Assembly: GCA_008973525.1 (NCBI GenBank)
Contig: WACJ01000521.1
Location: forward strand, 1,426,001 to 1,490,000
Length of the DNA stretch: 64,000 nucleotides
Reading direction: 5' to 3'
DNA from: Stenopsyche tienmushanensis
Lineage: Eukaryota > Arthropoda > Insecta > Trichoptera > Stenopsychidae
This document shows positions 42,198-53,282 of the stretch, in pieces. Under the pieces are notes generated by a model. It did no database searches. It saw only the letters and a list, made by a program, of their open reading frames with translations, and was not told where the DNA came from. A program made the translations under genes and the position numbers. Position 1 is the stretch's first letter, and every line of letters starts with the position of its first letter.

Positions 42198-42865
42198 TTT
42201 TTAGCGATTTTTTTCCGAACAATTACACATGGACAATGGAATGCTTCCTGGAATGTCGGATTGGTGAATTATTTTTTTGAGCTCCCTAATTGGGGATGGG
42301 TTGGACTATCCAAGCGTTTTACGGAAAATTTCGGTAAATAAACACAATTTAAGATTTCGTCGAATTTCCTGTGAATAATGACAGCGAGCCGTTGATCCAA
42401 TTTAGATTCTGCGGTTTTCTGATCATACCGAAAATTTGTCGATAAAAAATACCACCCGCTACCTCTACTACCAGTGATTGGTCTCGGCGAAAAAAACAAA
42501 GAAACAAAAAACTCCCCTGCAATAAAATAACCAGAATGGAAACGACTGAGCTGCTACTTGAAGTACGCAAAAAATGGCTGCCAATATTTATTTGAACGTA
42601 ATTATGATTGATGTACAAGATCGTAAAGAACTATGCGGCGAGTTTACTTCAGATGCCAATTGATAGGCTTAAAACACATGCATGGCCGTATACAGCCTGT
42701 ATCGAAAGTCCATCCAAATAATACTAACCAGTCGACATTCAAACATCAGCTGAATGACCTGATCAATCTATATTTATAATATGACTGATTAAAAGCAAAC
42801 GAATAAAATATACATAATTAATTTTAATCGATGCATAAGGAATTGCATGCATATACAGGGTTTAA

Positions 42866-42912
42866 CGCCGTTTCTGACACCATTGTTGCGTGACGGAGCG
42901 GAGCGCTCTTAA
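42866..42912 (-). mobile_element. Short LTR-family tag
   Basis: tttctgacaccattgttgcgtgac resembles the LTR/primer-binding junction. It abuts the transposase fragment that follows. Confidence 0.4.
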
Positions 42913-43300
42913 GCCACCGAGATCGTGCGATTTAGCGCCTTTAAGCCCGATCCACACTATGGTGCCAGTAACGGTTCGATCTCGCTCCGATCTCGGTCCG
43001 ATCAAATATTCTTACACAAGAAACAATCAGAGTATTCACACTATCGGATCGTTCCAATCCAGTTTTTTGTATGAGAATTTTTGACCGGACCAAGACCGAG
43101 AGCGAGATCGAACCGTTACCGGCACCATAGTGTGGATCGGGCCTTAGACTTCTTCCTTTGGGGCTATCTTAAATCGCAAGTCTATGCCAATAAACCAAAA
43201 ACAATTTATTTATTCATAGTCAAGATAATTAACACAATCCAGAAAACCCGGTCAGATTTAAAACAGCGGATATTTGAAAGATGTTATATGCCATAAAATA
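42905..43300 (+). pseudogene. Mariner-like transposase C-terminal fragment, split by a MITE
   Basis: Reads PPRSCDLAPL up to 42943 and continues DFFLWGYLKSQVYANKPKTI after 43144. It is the conserved 'PPRSxDLxPxDFxLWG' block containing the third catalytic acidic residue. The two halves are in one frame once the 200-bp MITE and one copy of TTA are ignored. The N-terminal counterpart is seen in another copy at 24457. Confidence 0.88.
42944..43143. mobile_element. PIF/Harbinger-type MITE with long inverted repeats
   Basis: 200 bp beginning agcccgatccacactatgg and ending with the inverse of ggcccgatccacactatgg. Arms are about 64 bp with few mismatches. It is flanked by TTA at 42941-42943 and 43144-43146, the 3-bp target duplication typical of PIF/Harbinger. 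No ORF. Confidence 0.88.
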
Positions 43301-44040
43301 TTATTTAAAGTTGTTTAATTTACATTTTAAAATCAAGCGTCCCTATTTAAATACCCTATATAATAACTGTATCAACTATGGATATGTATGGTTCGGTGGT
43401 ATCATTCTGGAACATAATTTGTTGTCCATCAATCAATCTCCTTGTGGATTGTTTGTATCAATTTGACCAATTGTGAGCAGTACTAATTAGAATCAATAGT
43501 GTGATTTGGTGGCATCGGCTCATGATGCCCTTCCAATCCCACCAGATAAATATAGGATGCTTATGTTCGTTAATGTTTTTTAATAATATCGGATTGAAAT
43601 GTCACTAATTTAAACCCAAATAAGATAAATATGTTTATAAATTTTAATCATAATATAGGGTTTTGTAGTGCTTTTAAGGCCCTTGAGTATTCGGAACTAA
43701 ATCGAGATTTCTTGTAGGGTAAAATGGCTTTTAGCCACTTATCAAATTTTGCATTATATTGCCCTCAACGTGCATCTCTCGGGGGGTTTATGGCCGATCC
43801 TCGATATGTGCAAATAACATTTTTCCATAAAATATAGGGCGTTATTTCGTAAATATGTCTTTTAAATTTAGATTTTATGGTAAATGTACTCCACATGTTT
43901 TCAGAGGAATAAATGCGAAAAAGAAATATGGACTCAAATTTAGTTTTGATGTGATTTTATTTTTTCAGCGTTCTCATGGAAGTATGATTGACAAACGACA
44001 GAAGACGATCAGTGAGTGGCTAAAATTTTTTTAAATTATT
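43301..44040. other. No gene seen
   Basis: AT-rich. Nothing recognised. Confidence 0.4.
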
Positions 44041-45540
44041 TATTGCTGTACAAATTTATACAAATGGAGTTCTTTTGATTAGGAAAAAAATCCATCGGAT
44101 AGGAAGCATTTTGATTCTCACTCACTGAAGAAAGAAAGTGAGAAGTAGCATCCTCTGTTGCGCAACGCGTAATTTTTCGTTTTCTCATAAAAGAAGGTGT
44201 GAAATCAAATGAAATTCTGAAGAGACTTAAGGCACAATTCGGTTATGCTAGTAAAGTAAGTTCCTGTGTACGCCGTGGAGCTCGTCAGCGATTACCTCAG
44301 AAACCGGCGTGTCCATCACAACGAAACCAACACAGGGAAGAAACTGGAGATGGGCGATCCACAGGGGTCCGCTCTAGGACCCACCATGTGGAATGTTCTC
44401 TACAACAGCTTGCTAGAGGTCAAGATACCAGTAGGAGCAGAACTCATTGCCTTCGCAGCTTATTGCCAGCTCATGCCCAATATCGGAGGGCCAAAGCCGT
44501 GCAGAAGAAAAACCATAAATCAGGTCATACATTTAATCCTTCTATACGGAGCCCCGATATGGCACGAGTCGCTAAGATACGAGAGCTATAGGAAGAAACT
44601 GGCCTGGGTCCAACGGCAGGGAGCGCTCCGAGTCACCGCAGCATACAGAACAGTATCTGAAGAAGCGGTGCTCGTGATCGCTGGAATTCTTCCGCTGGAT
44701 CTCCAAGTAAAAAAGAGGGCTTTGGACTACGAAGATCCCAAGAATCGCAATGAACACGAACAGAAACTGAGGGAAGCCTGGCAACGGAGATGGGATCAGT
44801 CCAGCAAAGGAAGATGGACTCACCGACTTATCCTGGTCGTAAGTCGTAAGGGCCCGGAAATATGGACTCACGGGGCATAGATGCTTCGGGACGTACCTGA
44901 AGCGGATTGGCAAAGAACCATCCGCTAACTGCCAGCACTGCCAAGCGGAGGTCGAAGACGTAGAGCACACCCCAGAGGAAACTGCTGGAATAAGATCAAC
45001 GTCGACAACATGGTCCACTGCAAGATGGCAAGCATGAAGAACTGGGACCTTTGGCAAGACTACACAGAAGAGATTCTGAGCGCCAAAGAGGGCAAGGAAA
45101 AAAATTGGCACAGAGCGTCTCTCCAACACTAGAATAGAGCCAAGCAATCTAAGGCCAGACTACATGTCCTCCTAAAGCAATGTGGAAAACAATACCAGGG
45201 GGACAGAAAAGGGCAAGGGAGGGGTTTAGTCAGTAGGAATCTATCACTACCCACTATGGGTGTCTTGAGTCGCCTACGGGTGCGAAGAAGTGTTTGATTG
45301 GACCCAATAGTTTCGTGAAAGTCTGAATGTTGAGAAAAAGTATGCTGGAAAAATGATAGCTACGATATTTTGGGACTCGAAGGGTAGTTTATTGGTTGAT
45401 TTTCTAGATGACAGATAGATGGTGGAATATAGCCTACCATTGCCAGCTGCTAAATGACGCCAAGGCTGCTTAAATGAAAACGAATAATTTCGCGTTGCGC
45501 AACATAAGATGCTACCTCACGCCATTTGTACAGCAAAATT
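44041..45540. mobile_element. Inverted-repeat element R carrying a LINE fragment
   Basis: Left arm 44141-44186 (agaagtagcatcctctgttg, cgcaacgcgtaattttt) and right arm 45476-45520 form 45-bp terminal repeats at about 80% identity. Outside them ttgctgtacaaat (44043) and its inverse (45527) extend the symmetry, interrupted on the left by about 80 bp. A third, single end is at 56150-56230. Confidence 0.6.
44240..45310 (+). pseudogene. R1-clade LINE ORF2 fragment with internal deletion
   Basis: Opens with the end of the RT domain (VSDYLRNRRVHHNE, GDPQGSALGPTMWNVLYNSL, the family's PQGS motif). It then jumps from LIAFA directly to LMPNIGGPKPCRRK, so the FADD catalytic motif and the following thumb region were deleted in frame. 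It continues LLYGAPIWHESLRYES, AYRTVSEEAVLVIAGILPL and, after a frameshift at about 44880, CFGTYLKRIGKEPS and CQHCQAEVEDVEHT, part of the C-terminal zinc knuckle. Non-functional. Confidence 0.88.
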
Positions 45541-45562
45541 CCGAGTTATATTCGAATTACTC

Positions 45563-45628
45563 TGAGAAAGTAATAAGTGGACGCTAAAAACGCCGCAAAT
45601 GAAATGGACGCTATAGGAGGGTTGACTG
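45563..45628. mobile_element. MITE family J copy
   Basis: The right end is ggacgctataggagggttgactg followed by TA; the left end is degenerate. Similar in size to the 39366 copy. Confidence 0.45.
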
Positions 45629-45634
45629 TATTTC

Positions 45635-46465
45635 TAATACCCAAATTCTTTTTAATACGATGAAAAAACAATCTATAATCTGAATTTGTAATCAAGCCTT
45701 TTACCGGGAGTTCAAGGAATAGCCTACTTAAGTATTGATTATACAACTAAAAGGACTTTGATATAATACATATGATTCCTCGAGGAGCAAAGTTTTCCTT
45801 TAAATCAACTTATGAAGATTGTAACGGGATGAAGGCTCTTCGAGGAGGAAAAATAGTAAATTGGTTGAAATATATTGACGGGGGAGAAGGAAAACTCACT
45901 TGAATAATAAATTTGCTTTTAGAAAAATTGGTTTCCCCCATTGAGGAGACCATCGTTCAGTAATTTTATTTTCGTAAGGTAAACAGGTTCGGGAAGAAAA
46001 GAAACACCCTCGAATTGAAACTTTTTCCGTGTATCTCATAGGGCAGGATATTTCAAAAGCTTCCAGGGCACTAATGATTGTGTTCGAAAATAGATTTCGA
46101 TCTGTGTAATTGATTGATTCCTTCAAGGAACAAAAGTCTCGGGTTTCCTTTATATCTCGGGTCCTTTGTATCGCCGTGCACTAATAAATTTTATTACGGA
46201 GTAAAATTTAATCCATTACGTTATATATATTATAATCACCTGTGTTTCGTGGATTAAGGGATTTTCGACCCTTAATAAAGCGGCGGAAAATAAATAAATT
46301 TCGTGCGATAAGCTGAAGGATGATCGGCCCGGGCGATTCTTGTGGATAAATACGGAATTTATTTTATTTTATTTTAAATTATTGACCTCTAGGAATAACT
46401 GAAAATTATTTCGTTTCAAATACGTGTTTGAATTTTATATAAAATTACTGTATTTGATTGAATCG
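45635..46465. other. No gene seen
   Basis: ORF 45896-46126 (minus) has no recognisable features. Confidence 0.35.
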
Positions 46466-46819
46466 TTTAGGTTTTGTGTATCGTTGAAAATTGTGAAAAT
46501 GTGCAAGCACTTAACAAGGAATCCTCAATGGTGCCAGAATGCATTCGATTGCAGAATCAGCGCGTTGAAGTCTTATATAAAAATATTTTAAAGCCAAAAC
46601 TCACAATTGGGCACATTTTATGTGGATATTATACAGGGTGCAGTAGGGAAATCCCCTTATTTTTAACGCGCCCTGAAGCGACAGTTATTACAAGAATGGT
46701 TGGGTCGGGCTTATTCAAAAGTACGAGACCTAATGTTTTGTTATGTAAGTTTAGTAATGATAATGCAATATACTGTATTTAAACCGTTGTTGAGTAATCG
46801 CGCATTTATGTGTTCGAAC

Positions 46820-47105
46820 ATGAGTAACACAGAAAGAGTATTTTCTCACATTGAGTGCGGAGATTAGTGAATCGGAGACAGGGACGGATGTATTGCGTTT
46901 TATCATACACTCGTACATCGATGGTGAGGTCGTGCTGTAAAGGTACCCCTACACGTTTATATATTCTCAAACATTAAGCGTCATCGCATCAATTATTAAC
47001 AGATGATGACAAAATGAATATTAAAATTATAATGAAATTCGTCCGTATCCGTATATTAAAAACAATCAGTTATGGGGTCTTCTTGGATCGTTAGTAGTCT
47101 TCTTA
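46820..47105 (+). repeat. Dispersed repeat D, copy 2
   Basis: Starts with a short ORF, NTERVFSHIECGD then stop, which is also present at 52097 and 59882. It continues acagggacggatgtattgcg, aggtacccctacacgttta and a distal block with cttggatcgttagtagtctt shared with 52300. The ERVFS word recalls the hAT C-terminal dimerisation motif, but only weakly. Confidence 0.6.
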
Positions 47106-47195
47106 GAATTATAATAATAGAAAGCCACATAAATCAATTATATAATTAAAACTCAACGTGGTTATAAAAGTGATTCTATTTGAAACGCTATTGCA

Positions 47196-47285
47196 ACAAT
47201 ATCAATTTATTGATATACAAGTTTCATTCATGATGCGCGGTCCTGAGAGAAAAATGGATTTGTTTGGACAAGCGGTAGATATACG
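47196..47285 (+). repeat. Dispersed repeat C, copy 2
   Basis: tttattgatatacaagtttc and agagaaaaatggatttgtttgg. Lies about 90 bp after repeat D. Confidence 0.6.
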
Positions 47286-47422
47286 AAGTAGACCTATTCA
47301 TGCCTGCTTATTCAAACTACCCTATGGTTATCCCATACAAATACATAGAAGAGTGATTTTATTATTTGGATAAAGTTGCATTAATAAAAATATATAAACA
47401 CGAATCATCTTTTATATAAGAA

Positions 47423-47826
47423 CTAGCTGGTACCCGGCGCGTTTCTGCCACAGAAGTAATAATTCTAAAAATATCGTTTGAGATTTGAAATAGTTATTTT
47501 ATTTAATTAGGAATGATAGAAATAATGAAATTTATTTTATTTCGTTGGTTTTATTATAAATTTGAACAATCATACAAACATTGATTTTTATATATAAGAT
47601 TTGAGAAAGTGCAAACAATAAGTTGGCAAAGTTTTATCGCAATCGAATGAACGGTATGGCAGCGCATTAAATACGGACAAACAAAAATTAATTTTTATAT
47701 ATCAGACTATGCCTATGTTACTCGCGAAATTCTTAGCAATAAGTGGACGAAGTTTTATTGCAATCAGATAAACGGTATGGCAGCGCATTTCGAACGAACA
47801 AAACCCAAAACATTTTTATAAATTAG
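47423..47826 (+). repeat. Dispersed repeat E/F with doubled tail
   Basis: Starts actagctggtacccggcg, carries two tail units (about 47620-47710 and 47735-47826) and ends tttttataaattagatt. Confidence 0.75.
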
Positions 47827-48185
47827 ATTGTATCTCAATGCATTGCTTTAAATTATTAATACAGGGTATTTGTTTCAGGCATGAAAATCTGAGCAGGTAA
47901 TCATACTTTGACAAGACCGTTAGCAACTTATGGGATTGAAACATGGACTTCGAGGAGGCCCATGGAATAGTTTGCGAAATGTTTTTGAAACCAAATTTCT
48001 GACGTCGATTCGACACGATCGAAACCGGGAAGCCATGGACATGTCGATCTTTAGCTTCGTACTTTGTTGCTTACTATAAATGCTTCTGAGCAGGGTTATT
48101 AGAGCCATCTTCTATATGGATCGAAATGAGAGTAGATTCGTTGGAAGCCTATTACTACCCTGGGCTTTTGGCATCGGTAATGATA

Positions 48186-48330
48186 CAGTCAACCCTTCTA
48201 TAGCGTCGTTTAATTTACTTTTTCAGTTATTGCTAACACTTTACGGTCCGGATGAGCGATAATTTGTGAATTTACGTTTGGATCAAAAACATGTTATATT
48301 TATTGTTAAAGACAATTTTGTAGTGTTCTC
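48186..48330. mobile_element. MITE J end followed by repeat N end
   Basis: cagtcaacccttctatagcg at 48186 (after TA) is a family J terminal repeat. aacactttacggtccgg at 48235 matches the start of repeat N. Neither has a partner end nearby. Confidence 0.4.
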
Positions 48331-49930
48331 GATAATTTTGTCACGTTAATTAAACACCTCAATTAACCCTTGAGAGTCTGCTTCATTATCGTGTCTTGTC
48401 TCCCACTGTGTCGTTGACAGTTTGCTCTTTAGTAAATGTTCTTGGTTATTTGTTACGCGAAGATTTATCCACGGTTTTAGCCAAACATCACGTAATGAAC
48501 ATTAATTAGATTATACCGCCCTTTATAGTAACGCGTTCCTCGCGCCGGATAAAGTTTCTTGTATCACATCTATTATAATAATTTGGTTGGGTCGTTTTTG
48601 AAAATAAAAAAAAATGTTTAAATGGTTCCTGATGGTAAGAGGTGCCGCGGCTCAAGATGAGGCCGTCACCGCCGCATGACCCGGGATATCATCACGATCC
48701 AGGTCATGCATTGCGTGCCATCGTAAGAATGACAAATTATTCAAGAAATAAGGACGAAAAAAATGTGTAGGAAACCACATCTGGATCCGATGAGGATAAT
48801 AGCGTGTAATAAACCTGCAATTTTACGGCTGATGAGTGGGATGCGTGTCTTCTGGATTGAAAAGGACCTTAAATGATTGACGTCTCACGCGCTACATTGT
48901 AGGTGCAACAATAGCTCCGGACCATTGTGTCGACAGGGATCTTCTCTAGGGATTTCTTTCTTCTGCAACAAAGTTGCCGCAATGCAAATGTTCCGATGGG
49001 AAAGTGCGCTAATAACTTTTCAGCTATTTCTATAGAATCATTGATATTCATATTCTTCGCATGCTGCAAGAGCTGGTGTTCTTCGGCTTACAGCCATCGG
49101 CCATTCATAATATCAATTTTATATTTCAAACATCCTATTACTTTCGCAGTTGTTTTAACCAGGGCTTCGAAATGTTGTTTTTTAAATTCGGTTTTTATAC
49201 TGGACGTCCCAGTTCCTCACAGGACATAGTTATGAAGCAGACCACGTTCTGTGTACATGTCCGGGCATGGCATCCAATCGCAAGGCGCTCATTCGAAGTA
49301 TCAGCGGTCTGAAAGGTGGACCGGTTGGACACATATACCTTGTGGACACTCCGTTCTATTTAGGGCATTTTGTATAAGTTATGGGAGGAAATACATCCCC
49401 AGGGCATTCTACGATCTCTATGTTTGCGAAAACCCTCACAGCGGATAGTACATACAGTTGGCTCCGTATCATGATATCACGAGCGAGACTAGAATCACCC
49501 TGTCTTATAAGTAAGTTGTATATATATATTTAGTTAAATTATTAATTAATTAACCAGATAAACGTTCTTGGAACTATTGATTTTATTGCACATCATATCC
49601 TTCTTGTAACCAACAAAGTATGCATGTTGAGGACCGATTGAAATCAAAATGTTATTCGCTCATGGATAACTCGATCGTCTTGGATCCACAAAAAAGTTGT
49701 GAGTTCAATAATAAGTGATTTTAAGCAGTGAGTAGCTGAGTACCTGTAGATAGTTAGGTAGGTTAAGCAGTTGGACTCACGATTCAAACATCTTGTAAAT
49801 AGGTCATTTTTAAAAACATATAACGTCATGAAAAACCATGTCAAAATGGTTGTAAATAGGTTCCATAAACGGGATTGTTAAAAGCTACCTCAAAAACAAA
49901 GAGTATTTCAAAGAAAATGAAGATTAGTTC
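48331..49930. other. No recognised gene
   Basis: Overlapping frames at 48869-49312 give fairly balanced peptides (for instance on the minus strand EIAEKLLAHFPIGTFALRQL) but no recognisable family. 49200-49450 is somewhat GC-richer. These may be pieces of an unidentified retroelement. Confidence 0.35.
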
Positions 49931-49939
49931 AGGTCATAA

Positions 49940-50250
49940 TTTGAGTTTATGGTAGTGATGTGATAAGTCGACAACATGTTACGAAGTGGGTTCGATTGTT
50001 CAGAAAATGCCGTACTGATACTTGTAACAAGGCAAGACGTGGGAGGCTATTAGTGATTTCTGACGGATTTGTGCAAAAAATAGAAGATCAAATGCAAAAC
50101 AACCACCGTATGATGCTTGACGACCTTCAAAAAAAAAAATCCTGACATTTCTTAAAGTCTTCTCGGTGATATTGTATCGGAAAAACTTGGTAACAAGAAG
50201 TTGTGTGAGAGATGGGTGTCCAGAATGCTGAAGAACCAGTACATTCCAGA
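49940..50250 (+). pseudogene. Mariner transposase N-terminal fragment (family G)
   Basis: Reads SDVISRQHVTKWVRLFRKC, then VISDGFVQKIEDQMQNN and MMLDDLQKKKS before a stop; KLVTRSCVRDG follows in another frame. Equivalent to the N-terminus in the 21236 copy. Confidence 0.82.
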
Positions 50251-50309
50251 ATCCAAAAAACAGGAGACATTAAGAAACGCGCTGACGAACCACCAACAAT
50301 CCAGGGACA

Positions 50310-50880
50310 TTGGGTAACGCAAAAGGCAACAACCGTGACAAACTATTTGTGTGATTAATGCCAACATCGGCGGATGGAGATCGAGCCGAAGAAAATTACT
50401 CAATGAAGTGACCGACTCTATCCTGCTCTACGGTGCACCAGTTTGAGCAGGAATGGCACAGAAAGGCGGAAATAGATATGAAGTCTACAAGTTCTAGCAG
50501 GTACACTTCCCATGGACATCCTCGCCATGAAAAGGAAGCACAGATATTAGAAAAACACAGGAAAAGAGAAAGCCCGGGAAGAGACAATCCAACAATGGTA
50601 GAATCGCTAGGACATCGGAACCAAGGGAAGGTAAGAAGGACCAACACACCTAAATGGACCTCGCGCTAGCACGGTGAACTCACTTATCACCTGGTGGGGA
50701 GCGTGGATGAATTTCGCTAGTGAGGTCATGCGAAAGAAAGAAAACGGAGGAAGAACTAGAAGAGTGAACATCGGTTCGTAGAAAGTACCCTTGAAGCATT
50801 GCGAAAGCGGATTCCATGGGGGTCGGTGGAGAAAAATGGGTGGGAGTTTTAGTGGGTAGGAATCCCACACTACCATGGTT
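50310..50880 (+). pseudogene. Second R1-type LINE subfamily, 3' fragment
   Basis: In one frame NIGGWRSSRRKLLNEV then SILLYGAPV, a stop, and AGMAQK: the same connector region as at 34020 but clearly diverged. In another frame LAGTLPMDILAMKRKH corresponds to the 'IAGxxPLDL' segment. It ends ttttagtgggtaggaatccc and cacactacc, the 3' signature shared by the other LINE copies. Minus-strand ORFs here are antisense. Confidence 0.72.
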
Positions 50881-50939
50881 TTTAACCATAGTGTATTTTT
50901 TAAATATATTTGTGAAGTATCTTTTCAATTAAATACTAA

Positions 50940-51340
50940 ATGTTGCGCGATCTTTGATGATTGTTCAGCGTGTGGCATGCGCGCGCATCTATGTTTCAAT
51001 GCAAACGCGTCGCGCTCGCGAATTTCATTGCTTGCGCGGAATTTGAATAGGTCAAACGATTTGTCGGGGTTGTAATGAGGGATCGGAGCGGTTTGCGACG
51101 CCTGCAAGCCGATTCCGACGGCAGTGTGACAAAAACGTTCCAGTTGCAGCCCGAGGGATCTTTTGTGGAAGAAGCCGCATTCAAAGGGAAGCTCCTCTCC
51201 TTTCATTCAGCTCACAGTTCGAATCCACAATACAATACTACGAGTGTGCTTATTCCCTTAAATGGGATGTTCCATCGCCAAAATGATTACTGCTGCGTAT
51301 CATCACGCCCCGCTCCCGATTAAATCGTCTCAATGAGCAG
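50940..51340. other. GC-rich, CpG-containing island
   Basis: Distinctly GC-richer than the surroundings, with many CpG (gcgcgcgc, gcgtcgcgctcgcg). It supports open frames on both strands (50925-51206 minus; 51075-51323 plus), neither recognised. It is possibly a promoter, exon or conserved non-coding element. Confidence 0.4.
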
Positions 51341-51669
51341 CCGAATAAAATGCTAATTCGGTAGATGAACGCGAGCTTTCGCCCGGGATAAAGTTTTGAT
51401 CGCATTAATCATTAACGACGTACAAGTTGCTGACAATATAGCAAACATGGCCAAATTTACATAGTCATACGTGTCTTACGACGCTCGGTACTTAAAGAGT
51501 TATCGCATAATGTGAAGCTTTTGATCCGAACATTATCATACATGTAAATTAGACTCATGTGAATATTTTAAAGCTCTGCAAACATCAGTACGTTTTGTAT
51601 CGTGCATTTTCTGGATTGATCGACTTTTTTGGATCGAAGTTGGAGAGCGGAACGATCCGCCGGACGGTC

Positions 51670-51972
51670 TTACGTGTGTGTTTTTTTTCGATTCGGTTTA
51701 ATGTTTTTCCGAATATGAATAATATTGGAAAAAATAAATTTCGTGGTCATTATCATTAGGCAGTCGTGATGGATTTGGAGCACGATGCGGCAAGTGGCCG
51801 GCCCTAGTTTCTTCGGCTTCACTGAAGTTGCCGTATTTTTTTCTGAGGGAGCCCCTTTAAGAAAGCCGAAAACCTTTGATCTTGCCGACATCAAAAATTT
51901 CATCCTGCCTACAGCTTCATGTGTTTCTACCTGACGTCTCGAGCGCCCAACCGTCGACCGTCGAGCTGCCAA
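51670..51972 (-). CDS. Unrecognised ORF, possible exon
   Basis: The most protein-like part is MKFLMSARSKVFGFLKGAPS followed by a Lys/Pro-rich stretch and CRIVLQIHHDCL. A tgtaggcag acceptor-like sequence lies just before the internal ATG at about 51907. No homologue recognised. Confidence 0.27.
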   Translation of the reverse strand: MAARRSTVGRSRRQVETHEAVGRMKFLMSARSKVFGFLKGAPSEKNTATSVKPKKLGPATCRIVLQIHHDCLMIMTTKFIFSNIIHIRKNIKPNRKKTHT

Positions 51973-52096
51973 TTCTCAAATACATTTACAATACCCCACA
52001 TCCACGTCCTAATCCATCAATCAAGATTTGTCACCCAAAAAAATCTTACTGTTTGGTGTTTATTTTGGGCAAATTGATTCATTGGGTCACATTTGT

Positions 52097-52350
52097 TCGA
52101 AGATGGTGGCGCAGAAAGAGCATTCTCGCACATTGAGTGCAGAGATTAGTGAATCAGAGACAGAGACGGATGTCTTATGTCTCATCAAATACTCGTACGA
52201 CGATGACAATGTTGTGCTGTTAAGTTACCCCTACACGTCTATATAATATCAAATATTGCGAGCCATCATATTAAATATCCAAATCCGCATGAAAACCATC
52301 AGGTATGGGACTTGGATCGTTGGTGATCTTCTTGGAATCATAATATATAG
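52097..52350 (+). repeat. Dispersed repeat D, copy 3
   Basis: AERAFSHIECRD then stop, cagagacggatgtctta, ttacccctacacgtcta and cttggatcgttggtgatctt. Confidence 0.65.
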
Positions 52351-52689
52351 TAAAGAAAGCCTCTTTATACACTTAGATCTGTTTTTATGCGATAGATATG
52401 TTACACGAGGAGTCGCATATAAAAAAATCGCATAAAAATACTTGAAAGGTTCCATTATTTTAAAAAATCGCATAACTTCAAATCAATATGATAGCGGGAT
52501 TTGACTGAAATAGTCTGAAAATCAATTTCTGGCAATGGCGTAATAAAACTGGTTTATTTTGATGCAATGCTGCATTCAATCTATCCAATTGTTGTTTATT
52601 CATTTAGAATCTCATCCTATTCGCAAAAGTATTATTTTTAATACAAAGCCTAAGCAAAATTAATAGTTATTTTTCTTGTACTACTACTG

Positions 52690-52970
52690 TACTTATCTAC
52701 TGTAAGTTAATTGTACTATACCTATATTATTTGAGAGAGTGCAAACAATAAATTGGGAAAGTTTTATCGCAATCGAATAAACGGTATAGCAGCGCATTAA
52801 ATACGAACAAACAAACATTGATTTTTATATGTTAGACTATGCTTATATTACTCGCGGAATCTTTAATAATAAGTGGACGAAGTTTTATTGCAATCTGATG
52901 AACGGTATGGCTGCGCATTTCGAACGAACAAAACCCAATTCATTTTTATATAATAGATTGAAAAAATATA
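52690..52970 (+). repeat. Dispersed repeat E/F with doubled tail
   Basis: Two tail units (52745-52840 and 52865-52970), ending tttttatataatagatt. Its first 55 bp (ctactgtaagttaattgtac) match 31075-31135. Confidence 0.75.
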
Positions 52971-53282
52971 CATCTCCGTTCGATGGATATATCCATCAAA
53001 TTGTCGTTATAGGGATAAGGTGGGTGATTTTTATAATCACAGATCGATACATTAATATAGATGCTTACACGATAAAAATTAAAATAGATTCTGAATGCAG
53101 ACTGAATTAGGCTGTTTTGAAGATGGTGCATCGAAAAAACGACTTTAAATATGGGTATCCCTAATATTTGCGGTAGTTAATTATACATCCTATGGATTTA
53201 AATGTATGAATCGAAACGTTTATACGAATTTGTGTTTTCGCATTGCCTTTCGTGTTTGTTTAAAATGGGGAATAAGATTATT

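Noticed and set aside
42349..42618. ORF with a hydrophobic, membrane-like start on the minus strand
   Set aside because: It overlaps a more protein-like frame (42269-42499) in a different phase, and its hydrophobic run comes from a poly-Ser/Val-type biased stretch.
44572..45147. 191-codon minus-strand ORF
   Set aside because: Antisense of the LINE fragment. Its peptide has no domain, whereas the plus strand has PQGS and zinc-knuckle motifs.
46474..46782. 102-codon plus-strand ORF
   Set aside because: It runs through a MITE-like end (tacagggtgcagtaggg at 46634) and shows no protein family features, so it is probably chance.
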